A program made the position numbers and the translations under genes. A stretch of DNA of 64,000 nt from Turnera subulata (lineage: Eukaryota > Streptophyta > Magnoliopsida > Malpighiales > Passifloraceae): assembly GCA_028386065.3 (NCBI GenBank), contig JAKUCV010001409.1, positions 77,587 to 141,586 on the forward strand. The letters run 5' to 3'. Shown in pieces: positions 9,843 to 21,827 of the stretch (positions are counted from its first letter, which is position 1; every line of letters begins with the position of its first letter). The notes under the pieces were generated by a model, which was not told the origin of the DNA, did no database searches, and saw only the letters and a list, made by a program, of their open reading frames with translations.

Positions 9843-12800
9843 ATGAAAACTAATCAATATATTATTCACTTTACCTTCATCTTCTTCGTCCTAGCTGCAT
9901 TCCTTCTTGCATACTCATGGTACCCTTCAAGCAAACCACACCAAGAAAACAAGTTGGCTTCCATATCAGATACCCAATGGATCCACAAAACCAAAGATCA
10001 CTCATTGGACACCCCTCACCACCCACTAGATCCTCTCACCATACAAGAAATCAACAGGGTCGGGGCCATCCTCTCATCCTATGAACCCTTCTTGCCTTCC
10101 TTGCCACCTATCCACACACTCTCACTTGATGAACCTGACAAGGAAGAGGTGTTGGGCTGGAAAGAAGGCGACCCTCTTCCTCTCAGGAAAGCACAAGTGA
10201 TTGCGTTATTGAATGGCCAATCGCATATCCTCTCCATTGACTTGGATAAGGGTCGGGTCACAGCCCATGAAATCCACCACGGGTCGGGGTACCCAATAGT
10301 CTCCGTGGAGGACCTTTTGGTTGCACTGGAAGTGGCATATTCTTACAAAGAGTTGAATGACGCAGTTATCAAGAGAGGGGTCTCATTGTCAGACCTGAAA
10401 TGTGATACTTTGTCACCTGGATGGTTTGGGCCTGAAGAGGAAGGGAGGAGAGTGGTAAAGGTCCTGTGCTTCTCGGGCCAAGACAATCCAAATTTCTACA
10501 TGAGACCAATTGAAGGGATCGTTGTATCTGTGGACATCGACAAAAAGGAAGTGATCAAGTTTTCTGACACTGGCCGAGGAATTCCTGTCCCAAAATCTAA
10601 CAACACTGATTTCAGATACAAGGGTCCAGAGGACACCAAGCCACTTAGAATGAAGCCAATAAAACCAATCTCCATAGAGCAACCCGAAGGGCCAAGCTTC
10701 AGTGTTGAAGATGGGCATATAGTGAAATGGGCCAATTGGGAGTTCCACCTCAAGGCTGACCAACGAGCAGGGATGGTGATATCAAGGGTCAAGGTTAGTG
10801 ATCCTACAAATGGGATGCCAAGAAATGTGATGTACAAAGGGTTTGCCTCAGAATTGTTTGTGCCTTATATGGATCCTGATGAAGGATGGTATTTTAAGTC
10901 ATATATGGATGCTGGTGAGTATGGGTTAGGGGCCTCGGCAATGTCACTTGTGCCGTTGAATGATTGTCCTAGGAATGCATATTATATGGATGGAATCTTT
11001 GTTTCTTCAAATGGGAAGCCATTTGTTCAGCCTAACATGATTTGCATTTTTGAACGATATGCTGGTGATGTCAGTTGGCGACATTCAGAGGTTCCTGCTT
11101 TTGGTTATCAGGTATGTTCCCTACTCTGGTAGTACTGCACTTCTCAGAATTATAAACGATTGCAAATGAGGATTAGGTAGGGGTAAATTGCTGGGTTTGT
11201 CTTATCTTGGTGTAGTAATATCTTTTTTTATTTGAGTGTTAAAATAGTTCATTAATTCTTGAGATAAGGTATGTGTCCTGTACACTTGATTTGCAGGATT
11301 GTTGCTATACATTGTACCCTCAGTCCTAAGGTCAACTAGATAATAAGGTTGATGCTGGAACTTGGAATCTTCATAAATATATATGCAACACCAGTTGCCC
11401 TTAAGCTCTATTGAGCAACATATGAGAAGAAAAGTACTCTTCTTTTTTTGAATCTGGATGAATTTAATTACTAGTCACAATGCGAAAAGTACATTAAGGG
11501 GTCAGGGTTTGGCCATGAAGCCCCTATCCAGCTCCAAAAGCTGATGCATTCCAGTCGGAGGTTCCTGAAAAATAGTCAATCCTAACCTACATCGAGAGGC
11601 CAATTCTGCCAAAAAATCAGCACATTTATTGGCCTCTCTGTGCACAAAAGAAATAGAGACATCCCAAGGTCTCTGTACCAAAGATTTGATTTCCCAAACA
11701 ATATTGTCTAACACAACATCGGGATCTATCTCATCATTAATCCATTTCACAGCCACCAGGCAATCCGATTCAAGCATCACCAATGAGTGGTTCATTGACC
11801 AAGCCACTCTCAAGCCCTCAAGAATGGCAAACAACTCGGCCTTGAAGGGAGAACAAGCTCCCAAGTTCAGCGAAAAACCAATCACCCAGTTTCCGAGACT
11901 ATCTCGCAGCAAACCCCCTGCAGATGCAGTATTTACGGAAGTTCTTGCACCGCCATCAACATTTAACTTCAAACTCCCTCGAGATGGTGGCATCCATTGT
12001 ATATCTCTAGCTGCCGCAATCGGACAGGGGTATAGGATGTCCTGCAGCACCGCCGCTGAAGCAGTCACTTCACGAGCATAGGCGAGCACCAATCTTCCAG
12101 GATTAATTGGGATGCCATGGCCATTTTCAAACACAAGACAATTTCTCCACAACCATATTTTCCAGCAACAAATACCAAAAAGCAACTTCCATGATAGATC
12201 CCCAAGTTTTGGGCCAACCATCTCAATATTAGATAGAAGCCAATTGCATAAATTAGGCTCAACAAAAAAATTATTCTGAAGAGATATGCCCAGACTTACC
12301 CACACGTCCTTGGCAAACCCGCAGTCCCTTAACACGTGGAGAGTGGTCTCGGGAACAGCCAAGCATCGCGGGCAGAGAGAGGAAGGAGACAGGCTTCGCA
12401 CATACCTCATTTCATTGGTCAGCAATCGGTTATGGCACACAAGCCATAGGAAGGAACATACCCTCAAGGGGCCTTTCCACGCCCAGATGGCTTTCCATAC
12501 TTTATCCGGAGGGTTCCAAGAGTGTTGATCCAAGCTCAGGTAGGCTGATCGCAGTGAGAACAGTCCTTTATGCTCATGAGCCCACTTTACCTTGTCTTCT
12601 CCACGGCGATCAGCGGGCGGGAGTTGAGCCCAAATTTGCCGGGAGATGAAATCAGGGATAAAGTTATGGAATTTCTCCCACAGCCAGAGGTTTGAGTCAT
12701 CCACATAGTCAACTAATTTCTCCTCATGAAATTCTTGGGGAACTGGAGCCACTACATAATCAAGGAGACACCCTTCGATATCTAGCCATCGATCTTTCCA

Positions 12801-15800
12801 GAATCGCACTGTTTGCCCATTTCCTACAAACCAAGAGATGGAGTTACGAACAGATGGCCAAACTTTACAGACAGCTCGCCATGTACTAGAACCATACCGC
12901 CCCTCCAACTCATCAGGGATAAGGCCTTCCCTCCGGAAATATTTAGCTCGGAGTACTTTTGCCCAAAGTGCATGTGGATTAGATATGAGCCTCCAAGCTA
13001 ATTTCATAATAGCAGCTTCATTAGCCAGGCGTGTTTGTTTAAATCCCAAGCCACCCCTTTCTTTTGGTTGACAGATTCGAGCCCAACTCACCAAGTGAAC
13101 CTTTCGGTTCTCTGCATTCGAGCCCCATATAAATTGCCTACATAAGCTGTCCAATCTATCACAAATCGACCGTGGCAACCACACCGTCTGCATGGTGTAT
13201 ACGGGTAGTGCTGCTATCACCGACTTGGCCAATGTTACACGACCCGCCAGTGAAAGTTTGCTACTTTTCCATCCACTCAACCTCTTCTCCACTTTTTCCA
13301 CTATATGTTTGTAAGTGATTTTATTCACTCGACCATGTATTACCGGTACCCCAAGATATCTCTCGAAGTTAGAAGTGAGAGAGAAGCCCAACCTTCGACT
13401 CAGCCTCCTAGCAAGCCGTCTAGGGACATTCTTTGAGCAGAAGACCCTAGTTTTAACTGCACTTACTCTTTGACCAGATGCCTCACAGAATAGGCGCAAG
13501 CACTTTTTCACCACAGCCACTTGGTCCAAACTTGCTTCGGCAAAAAGGATGAGGTCATCGGCAAAGAATATATGAGTTAAATCCGGACCCCCTCTACTAA
13601 GATTAATTGGCTTCCATGTACCTTCCCCCACAGCACATTGGATAAGAAGACCAAGCCTCTCCATACAAAGCACAAAGAGGTATGGGGAGATTGGGTCGCC
13701 TTGCCTTACGCCTCTTTCCGGGGAGAATGGACCTGATGGACACCCATTCCATAGAACATCCAACGATGAAGTAGTAACACACTTCATAATTAACTCAACC
13801 AAAAGCGGTGGAAAGTTCGCAGCTTGAAGGGTTTCTCGAATAAAAGGCCACCTCAATCTATCATAAGCCTTTTCAAGGTCCACCTTAATTGCCATAAATC
13901 TCCTCCCATCCTTCTTTACTCGCATTGTGTGCATTGCCTCTTGTAAGATAACCACATTGTCGGTTATTTGCCTACCCGGGACAAAGCTCGTTTGTGTAGG
14001 ATGGACAAGGTTCTCCATTAACGGCTGAATCCGAGAGGTCATGACCTTTGTAATGACCTTGTATAGGACGTTACAAAGGCCAATAGGCCTAAAGTGGGCC
14101 ATTTGGATTGGCTTGTCCACTTTTGGGATCAAAGCAATATATGTTCTGTTCACACGTTGATCCCAAAAACCCTCCCTGAACACTTTTTGCACAAATTCCA
14201 CAACTCCTCTCTTCACCGTATCCCATTGTGATTGGTAAAACAATGGGTTAAGTCCATCGGGTCCTGGGGACTTGAGGGCACCCATTTGGAAAATCACATC
14301 CTTTATCTCTGCCTCCGTCACTGGAGCCATGAGACTTTCTGCCTCCACATCAGAAATACATGAAAGGTTCTCTACTGGCAGAAAAGTCGATGTCAATGGA
14401 GCCTCCTCAAGAAATAGCTCCTTGAAATAATTGGTGGCCAAGGATCTCAGTGCAGGAGGATCCACTACCCACTCTTCATCGTTACCCTGTAACATTGTAA
14501 TTCGGCTCTTTCTCTCTTTCACCTTTGCTGAAGCATGAAAGAAAGCCGTATTTCGGTCCCCGGCCCTAAGCCATTTGCTTCTCGACTTTTGCAGCCACAA
14601 TAATTCCTCCTGCATTAGTAGGCTTTCCAATTCCATTCTCAGCTCTGATTCAAGGTTGGTAAGAAACCTAGAGGGTCGCCATTCAAGATACCGTTGTATG
14701 CCGTTCAACCTAGCCATCAACTTTCGCTTCTTATTATGGATATTTCCAAAAACTTGTCTGTTCCAGCCTTGTAGCTTTCCAGCAATCTCTTCAGCTGCTT
14801 GTAATGCATCATTCTGAGGGGCCCAAGCCTCCAATACAAAACGTTTAAAATCTGGATGAGACACCCAACTTGCTTGGAATCGAAATATTCTTTTTTAGTG
14901 CCTTCTCTTACTCCTTTTGGTAGAGACCTATGAATTGATTGATTTCATTACTCTAATCCCTCACAGAACCTTTGCTTAGGTCACAATGAAGAATAATACA
15001 TGCATCAAATTCATAACTAACAGGAAAAGAAAATTTTTGCACAGGTTAGAGAAGCAAGACCAAAGGTGACACTGGTGACTCGTATGGCAGCATCAGTAGG
15101 AAACTACGATTACATATTTGACTGGGAATTTCAAACTGATGGTTTGATTCAAGTTAAGGTACAATAATAAGTTCAAAGCTTTATGTTCTCGGCAAAAAAA
15201 AAAAAAAAAGTTCAAAGCAGTTATCTATTTCTATGATATTCTGAATTATATATAACCCACCACATTGTACTCTGCCCCACTGCAGGTTTCTCTTTCGGGA
15301 ATGCTAATGGTGAAAGGAACTGTTCATCAGAATACGGATCATATATCCAGCCAAGAGAAAATGACAGGGCCCTTGGTCTCCGAAAATGTAATCGGTGTTG
15401 TTCATGATCATTTCATCACCTATCATCTTGACATGGATGTTGATGACACCAATAACACATTTCTTAAGGTGAACTTAGTCAAGGAAGAGACTTTGCCAGG
15501 TACATCACCCAGAAAAAGCTACCTAAAAGTTATGAGAGAGACAGCCAAAACAGAGAAGGATGCACAGATCAAGCTTAAACTCTACGAACCATCAGAATTT
15601 CATGTGACTAATCCTTCGAGAAGGTCCAGGTTGGGAAATCCTGCGGGGTACAAAATTGTTCCTGGTGGTAATGCAGCTAGCTTGCTCGATCCTCTTGATC
15701 CTCCACAACTAAGAGCTGCTTTTACTAATAATCAGGTAAGTAGTCATAAACTGCAAAAATGCAGCAACTTTTGTCAGGAATTAGGATGATATGGATACCC

Positions 15801-16307
15801 ATCTCGTAGTACTTACTAACGTAAATTGTTGTCTCACCAGATATGGGTCACACCTTACAACCGGAGTGAACAATGGGCTGGTGGTCTGTTAGTGTACCAG
15901 AGCAAAGGAGTTGACACACTTGCAGTTTGGTCCGAAAGGTACTAAAATCTTAGAAAAGTCCATGATTATATATTGCAGCAACCCACTAACATGAAGCATC
16001 TCAAGCTTCTTTATTCTTTTTGCCATTATTTTTATAAAGAAGTCAAAATTAACTAGCAAAGCATGAACTAATGCTAGTTACTCTCATGATCAACAGGAAT
16101 CGTGGGATTGAGAACAAGGATCTTGTATTATGGTATACAATGGGCTTCCATCACGTACCCTGCCAAGAAGATTTTCCTGTAATGCCAACTGTGTCATCAA
16201 GTTTTGATCTAAAGCCTGTCAATTTCTTCGACAGCAATCCAATTATTGGAGTTGCACCCATGTCTGAAAATAATCTACCAGTTTGTCGGCCAGCTGCCTC
16301 TTCCTAA
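9843..16307 (+). CDS. CuAO: Copper amine oxidase, tandem copy 2 (intron 1 carries an L1 element)
   Basis: Exons are 9843-11111, 15045-15158, 15286-15735, 15841-15938 and 16097-16307, encoding 713 aa with the same five-exon structure and phases as copies 1 and 3. The ATG at 9843 starts MKTNQYIIHFTF, a hydrophobic signal segment. Catalytic features are intact: MDAGEYGLG with the base Asp, the two conserved Cys, G-N-Y-D-Y with TPQ precursor Tyr444, HDH and [10 protein letters not shown] copper ligands. The chain ends PAASS. Intron 1 is 3933 bp, against 118 bp in copy 1, because an antisense L1 sits inside it; both splice sites are preserved. The gene is coding-competent, but the long intron could lower expression or cause premature polyadenylation. 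Confidence 0.93.
11443..14892 (-). mobile_element. 5'-truncated L1-type LINE in CuAO copy 2 intron 1
   Basis: The element is antisense to the host gene. LINE coding similarity (I-F-R-F-Q-A-S-W, then VSHPDF) extends to about 14892, where the CuAO intron resumes. A T-run at 11443-11449 marks the probable 3' poly(A) end. The apurinic endonuclease domain of ORF2 and all of ORF1 are missing, so it is a 5'-truncated copy. I could not fix an exact target duplication; T-rich strings at both ends (near 11440 and 14890) are a candidate. Confidence 0.9.
11502..14864 (-). CDS. L1 ORF2 remainder: reverse transcriptase, zf-RVT and RNase H
   Basis: One uninterrupted frame of 1120 aa counted from its first Met; homology extends a few codons upstream, so this Met is probably internal to the original ORF2. 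Domains in order are: the linker after the missing endonuclease; reverse transcriptase with KVDLEKAYDR, GVRQGDPISPYLF and the catalytic FADD; a zf-RVT region with CPRCLAVPETTLHVLRDC; and a C-terminal plant-type RNase H with VDGG, KAELFAI, LESD and a final REANKCAD. The lack of stops or frameshifts suggests a fairly recent insertion. Without endonuclease and 5' UTR it should not be autonomous. It is transcribed, if at all, antisense to the CuAO. Confidence 0.93.
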   Translation of the reverse strand: MSHPDFKRFVLEAWAPQNDALQAAEEIAGKLQGWNRQVFGNIHNKKRKLMARLNGIQRYLEWRPSRFLTNLESELRMELESLLMQEELLWLQKSRSKWLRAGDRNTAFFHASAKVKERKSRITMLQGNDEEWVVDPPALRSLATNYFKELFLEEAPLTSTFLPVENLSCISDVEAESLMAPVTEAEIKDVIFQMGALKSPGPDGLNPLFYQSQWDTVKRGVVEFVQKVFREGFWDQRVNRTYIALIPKVDKPIQMAHFRPIGLCNVLYKVITKVMTSRIQPLMENLVHPTQTSFVPGRQITDNVVILQEAMHTMRVKKDGRRFMAIKVDLEKAYDRLRWPFIRETLQAANFPPLLVELIMKCVTTSSLDVLWNGCPSGPFSPERGVRQGDPISPYLFVLCMERLGLLIQCAVGEGTWKPINLSRGGPDLTHIFFADDLILFAEASLDQVAVVKKCLRLFCEASGQRVSAVKTRVFCSKNVPRRLARRLSRRLGFSLTSNFERYLGVPVIHGRVNKITYKHIVEKVEKRLSGWKSSKLSLAGRVTLAKSVIAALPVYTMQTVWLPRSICDRLDSLCRQFIWGSNAENRKVHLVSWARICQPKERGGLGFKQTRLANEAAIMKLAWRLISNPHALWAKVLRAKYFRREGLIPDELEGRYGSSTWRAVCKVWPSVRNSISWFVGNGQTVRFWKDRWLDIEGCLLDYVVAPVPQEFHEEKLVDYVDDSNLWLWEKFHNFIPDFISRQIWAQLPPADRRGEDKVKWAHEHKGLFSLRSAYLSLDQHSWNPPDKVWKAIWAWKGPLRVCSFLWLVCHNRLLTNEMRYVRSLSPSSLCPRCLAVPETTLHVLRDCGFAKDVWVSLGISLQNNFFVEPNLCNWLLSNIEMVGPKLGDLSWKLLFGICCWKIWLWRNCLVFENGHGIPINPGRLVLAYAREVTASAAVLQDILYPCPIAAARDIQWMPPSRGSLKLNVDGGARTSVNTASAGGLLRDSLGNWVIGFSLNLGACSPFKAELFAILEGLRVAWSMNHSLVMLESDCLVAVKWINDEIDPDVVLDNIVWEIKSLVQRPWDVSISFVHREANKCADFLAELASRCRLGLTIFQEPPTGMHQLLELDRGFMAKP

Positions 16308-17060
16308 TAATTCTCACTCATTAGATTACCTAAACAATCTCATCTCAAATCAATTTAATTAATAGAGTGAGCTAGGGAAATTCCCTAATAATGTGTCCGT
16401 CAAATATCAGAAATTAAAGAAAAGTTTTGCGAATTATGCAAATTAATCTTAGTCTCCAAAAATGCAGCTAAATTTGCCTGCAACACTATATGATTCCGGT
16501 TCATCCATATGCAATAGTTTTTTTTTTTTTTTCCCCAGAAACCATAGATAGTACAGACCATAAAACAATTTGTTGGAAACATACTTTCTTTGTAACCCAT
16601 AGTATGGATTTTTTTTTTTTGGAACAAGAATCAAGATATTACCTGAATTCTGCATGCGCAAGTTCTTGTCTTCTTGTTTTTATTATGCCTGGGCTCTCCT
16701 TTTGATTGAAGTGTGCGGTGGTCCTAGTGGAGGATTGTGGGGGTAGGGACCGGCAAAATGAAGGCTCAGTATTCCTGGCCTCTCCTTTCGATTGAAGTTT
16801 GAGTTGGTCCTAGTGGGAGGATGGGTGGTAGGGACCCGGCCCCAACTTTTTAGAAAGATCTGGATTACATTTTAGATGCAAAGATTTGATACAGAGAAGT
16901 TTACACAAAGAACAAAGTTCTTAAGTAGGTTGATAAATAATTACCAAAAGTAGGATGATAACTGTTTCAGCATTTTTTTCAGTTATATAACCAGTTGTAG
17001 ATTACCAAGCATATTTATTTGTCAAAAAAAATGAACACAAATTTTGTACGCTTTTTCTTC
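16308..17060. other. Intergenic between CuAO copies 2 and 3, with imperfect tandem repeat
   Basis: Presumed 3' UTR of copy 2, then T-rich DNA. At about 16687-16772 and 16773-16845 a unit of roughly 80 bases is repeated imperfectly (shared strings CTCTCCTTT, GATTGAAGT, GGTCCTAGTGG, GTAGGGAC). No gene is recognised. Confidence 0.5.
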
Positions 17061-17061
17061 C

Positions 17062-17074
17062 TATATTTATAGTA
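17062..17074 (+). promoter_or_regulatory. Putative TATA element of CuAO copy 3
   Basis: CTATATTTATAG lies about 75-85 bases before the ATG at 17148, followed by a CT-rich leader. Resemblance only. Confidence 0.45.
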
Positions 17075-17147
17075 CCGGGGAGGACATTAACATACACTTT
17101 TGCTCCCTCATCTCTTCTTCACCTCCTTATTGAACGACAAAGTCTCC

Positions 17148-19807
17148 ATGAAATATCTTCACTACACCTTCATTTTCTTCCTAGTTGCGTTCCTTTTTGC
17201 ATTCTCATGGTACCCTTCAAGCAACCCACACCAAGTAAAGAAGTTGGCTTCCATATTAGATTCCCAATGGATCCACAAAACCAAAGATCACTCCTGGGAC
17301 ACCCCTCACCACCCACTAGACCCTCTCACCATACAAGAAATCAACAGGGTCAGGGCCATCCTCTCATCCTACGAACCCTTCTTGCCTTCCTTGCCACCTA
17401 TCCACACACTCTCACTTGATGAACCTGACAAGGATGAGGTGTTGGGCTGGAAAGAAGGTGACCCTCTTCCTCTCAGGAAAGCACAAGTGATTGCATTATG
17501 GAATGGCCAATCCCATATCCTCTCCATTGACTTGGATAAGGGTCGGGTCACAGCCCATGAAATCCATCATGGTTCGGGTTACCCGACAGTCTCAATGAAT
17601 GATCTTACGGTTGCAATCCAGGTGGCACTCTCTTACAAAGAGTTCAACAACTCAGTTGTCCAGAGAGGTGTCTCATTATCAGACCTTTCTTGCATTACAC
17701 CCTCACCCGGGTGGTATGGGCCTGAAGAGGAAGGTAGGAGGGTGATAAAGGTCCAGTGCTATTCGGGCCAAGACACTCCAAATTACTACATGAGGCCTAT
17801 CGAAGGGATCACTGTAACTGTGGACATCGACAAAAGGGAAGTGGTCAAGTTTTCTGACATCGGCCGAGGAATTCCTGTCCCGAAAGCTGACAACACCGAT
17901 TACCGATACAAGGGCCAAGAACACAAGCAGCCACTTAAAATGAAGCCATTAAAACCAATCTCTATAGAGCAACCAGAAGGCCCAAGCTTTAGTATTGAAG
18001 ATGACCACATTGTGAAATGGGCTAATTGGGAGTTCCACCTCAAAGCTGACCAACGTGCAGGAATGGTAATATCAAGGGTCAAGGTTAGTGACCCAGAAAC
18101 CGGAATTCCAAGAAGTGTGATGTACAAAGGATTTGTCTCAGAATTGTTTGTGCCTTACATGGACCCTGATGAAGGATGGTATTTCAAGTCATATATGGAT
18201 GCTGGTGAGTTTGGGTTAGGGGCCACGGCAATGTCACTTGTGCCATTAAATGATTGTCCTCGGCATGCATATTATATGGATGGAGTCTTTGTTTCCTTTG
18301 ATGGGAAGCCATTTGTTCAGCCTAACATGATTTGCATATTTGAACGATATGCTGGTGATATCAGTTGGCGACATTCGGAACTCCCTGCTTTTGGTTATGC
18401 AGTAAGTTCCTTCCACTTGTACTTGGTAATTAAAAATTTTTGTCTTTGGCTTGGTTCATTTATTATATCTTGGGAGCTTGCTAATTTTAGATTTGGTCCA
18501 CCCATTATGGATGGATTAGTGCGTTCATTTATTTTAGAACCACTAGACGACAAGAAGTAGGTTGTTACCACCGAATGCTGTTTTGTTATTGCTAAGAGTA
18601 CAAAAGCAAAGTATATAGCAAAATCCTGATACTTGGAAACAAAATTTGCACAGATTAGAGAAGCAAGACCAAAGGTGACACTGGTGGCTCGTATGGCAGC
18701 ATCAGTAGGAAACTATGATTACATATTTGATTGGGAATTTCAAACTGATGGTCTAATTCGAATCAAGGTAAGTTCAAAGCAGTTAACTCATCCCTATTTT
18801 GAGATCCTGTATTATATATAACCCACCACCACATTGTACTCTGCCCCACTGCAGGTTTCTCTTTCAGGAATGCTAATGGTGAAAGGAACTGTTCATCAGA
18901 ATACTGATCATATATCCAGCCAAGAAGAGATGACAGGGCCCTTGGTCTCCCAAAATGTTATCGGAGTTGTTCATGATCATTTCATCACCTATCATCTTGA
19001 CATGGATGTTGATGACACCAATAACACATTTGTTAAGGTGAACTTAGTCAAGAAAGAGACATTGCCAGGTACATCACCCAGAAAAAGCTACCTAAAAGTT
19101 GTGAGGGAGACGGCCAAAACAGAGAAGGATGCACAGATCAAGCTTAAACTCTATGAACCATCAGAATTTCATGTCACTAATCCTTCAAGACGGTCCAGGT
19201 TGGGAAATCCTGCCGGGTACAAAGTTGTTCCTGGTGGAAATGCAGCTAGCTTGCTTGATCATCTTGATCCTCCACAATTAAGAGCTGCTTTTACAAACAA
19301 TCAGGTGCGCTATCGTAAAAATTGCAAATACAAACATCTTTTGAAATGCATATCCATCTCAAGATTATTAAGTATTATTGTTTTTTGTAGATATGGGTGA
19401 CACAATACAACTGGAGTGAACAATGGGCTGCTGGACTTTTTGTGTACCAGAGCAGAGGAGACGATACCCTTGCAGTTTGGTCTGAAAGGTATTAATTAAC
19501 TCTAGAAGCCCATGGTTAGCCATTAGCATCAAAATTAATCGAAGCATACCAAACCATGAACTAATGCTAGTTAATCTTATGATGACCAAACAGGAATCGT
19601 GCAATTGAGAACAAGGACATTGTAGTATGGTACACAATGGGGTTCCATCACGTACCATGCCAAGAAGATTTCCCTGTAATGCCAACTGTGTCATCAAGTT
19701 TTGATCTAAAGCCCGTCAATTTCTTCGAAAGCAATCCAATTCTTGGAGCTGCACCCATGTCTGAAAATGAGCTACCCGTTTGTCGACCAACTGCCTCTTC
19801 ACGATGA
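17148..19807 (+). CDS. CuAO: Copper amine oxidase, tandem copy 3
   Basis: Exons are 17148-18401, 18654-18767, 18855-19304, 19391-19488 and 19594-19807, encoding 709 aa. The ATG at 17148 ([11 protein letters not shown]) is preferred over an upstream in-frame TTG at 17100 because it aligns with the signal segments of copies 1 and 2. All key residues are present: [14 protein letters not shown] with TPQ precursor Tyr439, [13 protein letters not shown]. The exon 1 donor is shifted in context (TAT GCA|GTAAGT), giving Ala where copies 1 and 2 have Gln. The chain ends PTASSR like copy 1. Probably a secreted amine oxidase. Confidence 0.95.
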
Positions 19808-21750
19808 TTCCCACTCTAGTTAGAGTTTTAATACAATCTCATTTCAGTTCGTCTTTTGATAAAGATGGGTCGGGGACAGAGTTTCACTTCACCAACTGAG
19901 TAGAACATTAGTACTTAACAATTGAATAATGTTATTAGCTTCCAAACTAATCAAATCAAGATCTGTGCAACAAGTGCTTACTCACTGTCAGAGAATTTAA
20001 TTAATGCCTCAACGGCTTTTAATTTAGCATGGGATCTTCTTAATTTGTCTAAAAAATTATAGACAAATCTTAAGAATATTCCCCTCAATTGGAAATTTTG
20101 TTCCCCCACGATTTTGAGTTGATCAAAGTTTGTCTTCCTCCTTGCGTTTTGGGCTTTGGATTGTACTTTGATGCAAGTACGTAGGGATACCAAAGACACA
20201 AAGATCGTCTTAAAATGGGTAAGAGATTAGAGAAACAAGCAAGATGGTGACACTTGTGGCCGGAATGGCAGCATCCGTGGAGAAATATAGTTAAGTACAA
20301 CTCACCAAAGCAACAAACGTTGTAAAGAGTTTTTTTTGGTTGTTTTTTTTCTTTTAATTTTACATGTTAAAATCCGAGAGTGGAGGATCTCAATATCACT
20401 TGAACTACAACCAAAAAAAATTCAAAAGAAAAATAGTTGCCTTTTTTTTGGGTGAAAAATCAGTCCACTTTATGCACTAAAAAGCAAACATCAACATCAT
20501 CAACTCGAAGCAAAATTAAATCCTGTCAATATATCATCCCCAAGTGGTGGTCTTCACTTTTTTTTATGAAGAAATATTATATAGCTTGTCTGGGTCCCAA
20601 TTACGTCAAGATTTTTTCCAACAAATACCGGAGATCCAAGTCTTGTTTCCTACTGTTCAAAAAAAAGTCTTGTTTCCTTTTGGTTCTTTTTAATGAAAAC
20701 CATCGGGAGATTGATTTAACTGTGATTCCAAGTCACCAGCCCGAGATGCAAGTATTTCTCCGGCTCAGCCCCCACTAACAATTCTCTTTCATGTCGTTTT
20801 CTGTTTGTACTTAGAAAAATCCTTGTTGGAAACTCATCAATGATAGTCAGTGAATCTTAATTAATCAGGACAAACCCTTAGGCATCGGATGGACAACAAA
20901 AAAGATATATAATTGGTTTCAAGTGGTTCCATATCTATGTTTTAGTAAAAAAAAAATATATATATATATATATAGATATGTTTTAAAACAAAATTTTAAA
21001 TTTAAAGAAAAATTAATATTAAGAAAATTTAGGATAAAAACCAACTTTGCATGTCCATGAACTCCACAAGTGTGTGGAATCAAAGAATTTCTTTTTGGAC
21101 AGAAGCCAAACAAATTTGAGTAAAAAGACGACGTGGCCATTAAAACAAAGATTTCATCCACACTTTCTGAAATTACCAGGTGGTGTTCTCCAGTGAAAAG
21201 AGAAGAAGAACAGTCCAAATTATCTGGGACCCAGTTCGCGTCAAGATTCCATTTTCCAATAGAGATTGGATTGAATACTCTATCTTTTGCTTTTGGTTTC
21301 TGCTGGTGAACTGGAGATTCACGTTCAACTATTGTGATTCCTAACTCACTCCAAGATTCAAATCTTCAAAAAAAAAGTGTTTTAACCAAAAAAAAGCGAA
21401 CTCATATGCATCACCCCCACACTGATAATCCGTTAACCCCCCACCTTCTGATTTGCTCCATAGATTAAATTATAGATATTTGTGGATCATTTATCGGATT
21501 CTTAATTACATAGGTACAGTGTCCTCCCATTAGATATATAACAACTCTCAAAAAAAGTGTAATGTTAATACGTACTCTCTTTGTCATTAAAATAAACAAT
21601 ATATCATTATTCTAATTTCCATTATTGATTATACAGCATAAGATGATATTTAATTAGTCTTCATAAGGAGATAGATACATTACAAAGCAGCATACTTAAT
21701 TTTTTGAGTTTTATATATCTTGTCATTTTGTTTCCACGTACCTACAGCTG
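19808..21750. other. Intergenic region between CuAO copies 3 and 4
   Basis: About 2 kb holding a CuAO exon-2 relic (annotated separately), an (AT)n run at about 20957-20974, and a diverged local duplication: TCTGGGTCCCAATTACGTCA at about 20588 resembles TCTGGGACCCAGTTCGCGTC at about 21222. No intact gene is visible. Confidence 0.45.
20226..20297 (+). pseudogene. Relic of CuAO exon 2
   Basis: This stretch aligns by eye with exon 2 of the neighbouring CuAOs (AGATTAGAGAA.CAAG, then GGTGACACTTGTGG and ATGGCAGCATCCGTGG). It carries a short deletion that shifts the frame, and the TPQ codon context has decayed to an in-frame TAG. No other exons are recognisable nearby, so it is a solitary remnant of a lost tandem copy. 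Confidence 0.65.
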
Positions 21751-21751
21751 T

Positions 21752-21762
21752 TTCTTTATATG
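21752..21762 (+). promoter_or_regulatory. Putative TATA element of CuAO copy 4
   Basis: TTTATATGTC about 70 bases upstream of the ATG at 21828. Resemblance only. Confidence 0.4.
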
Positions 21763-21827
21763 TCAACTCTTCCCTCAGTAGTAAGCCATACAACACTCGC
21801 AAGAAAACAGAGGGACACTAACAAGTG

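Noticed and set aside
11629..13071. Plus-strand frames opposite the L1
   Set aside because: They are antisense shadows of the reverse transcriptase/RNase H frame.
17100..17147. N-terminal extension of CuAO copy 3 (LPHLFFTSLL...)
   Set aside because: It would need a TTG start, and the extension is not shared with copies 1 and 2; the ATG at 17148 aligns with their starts.
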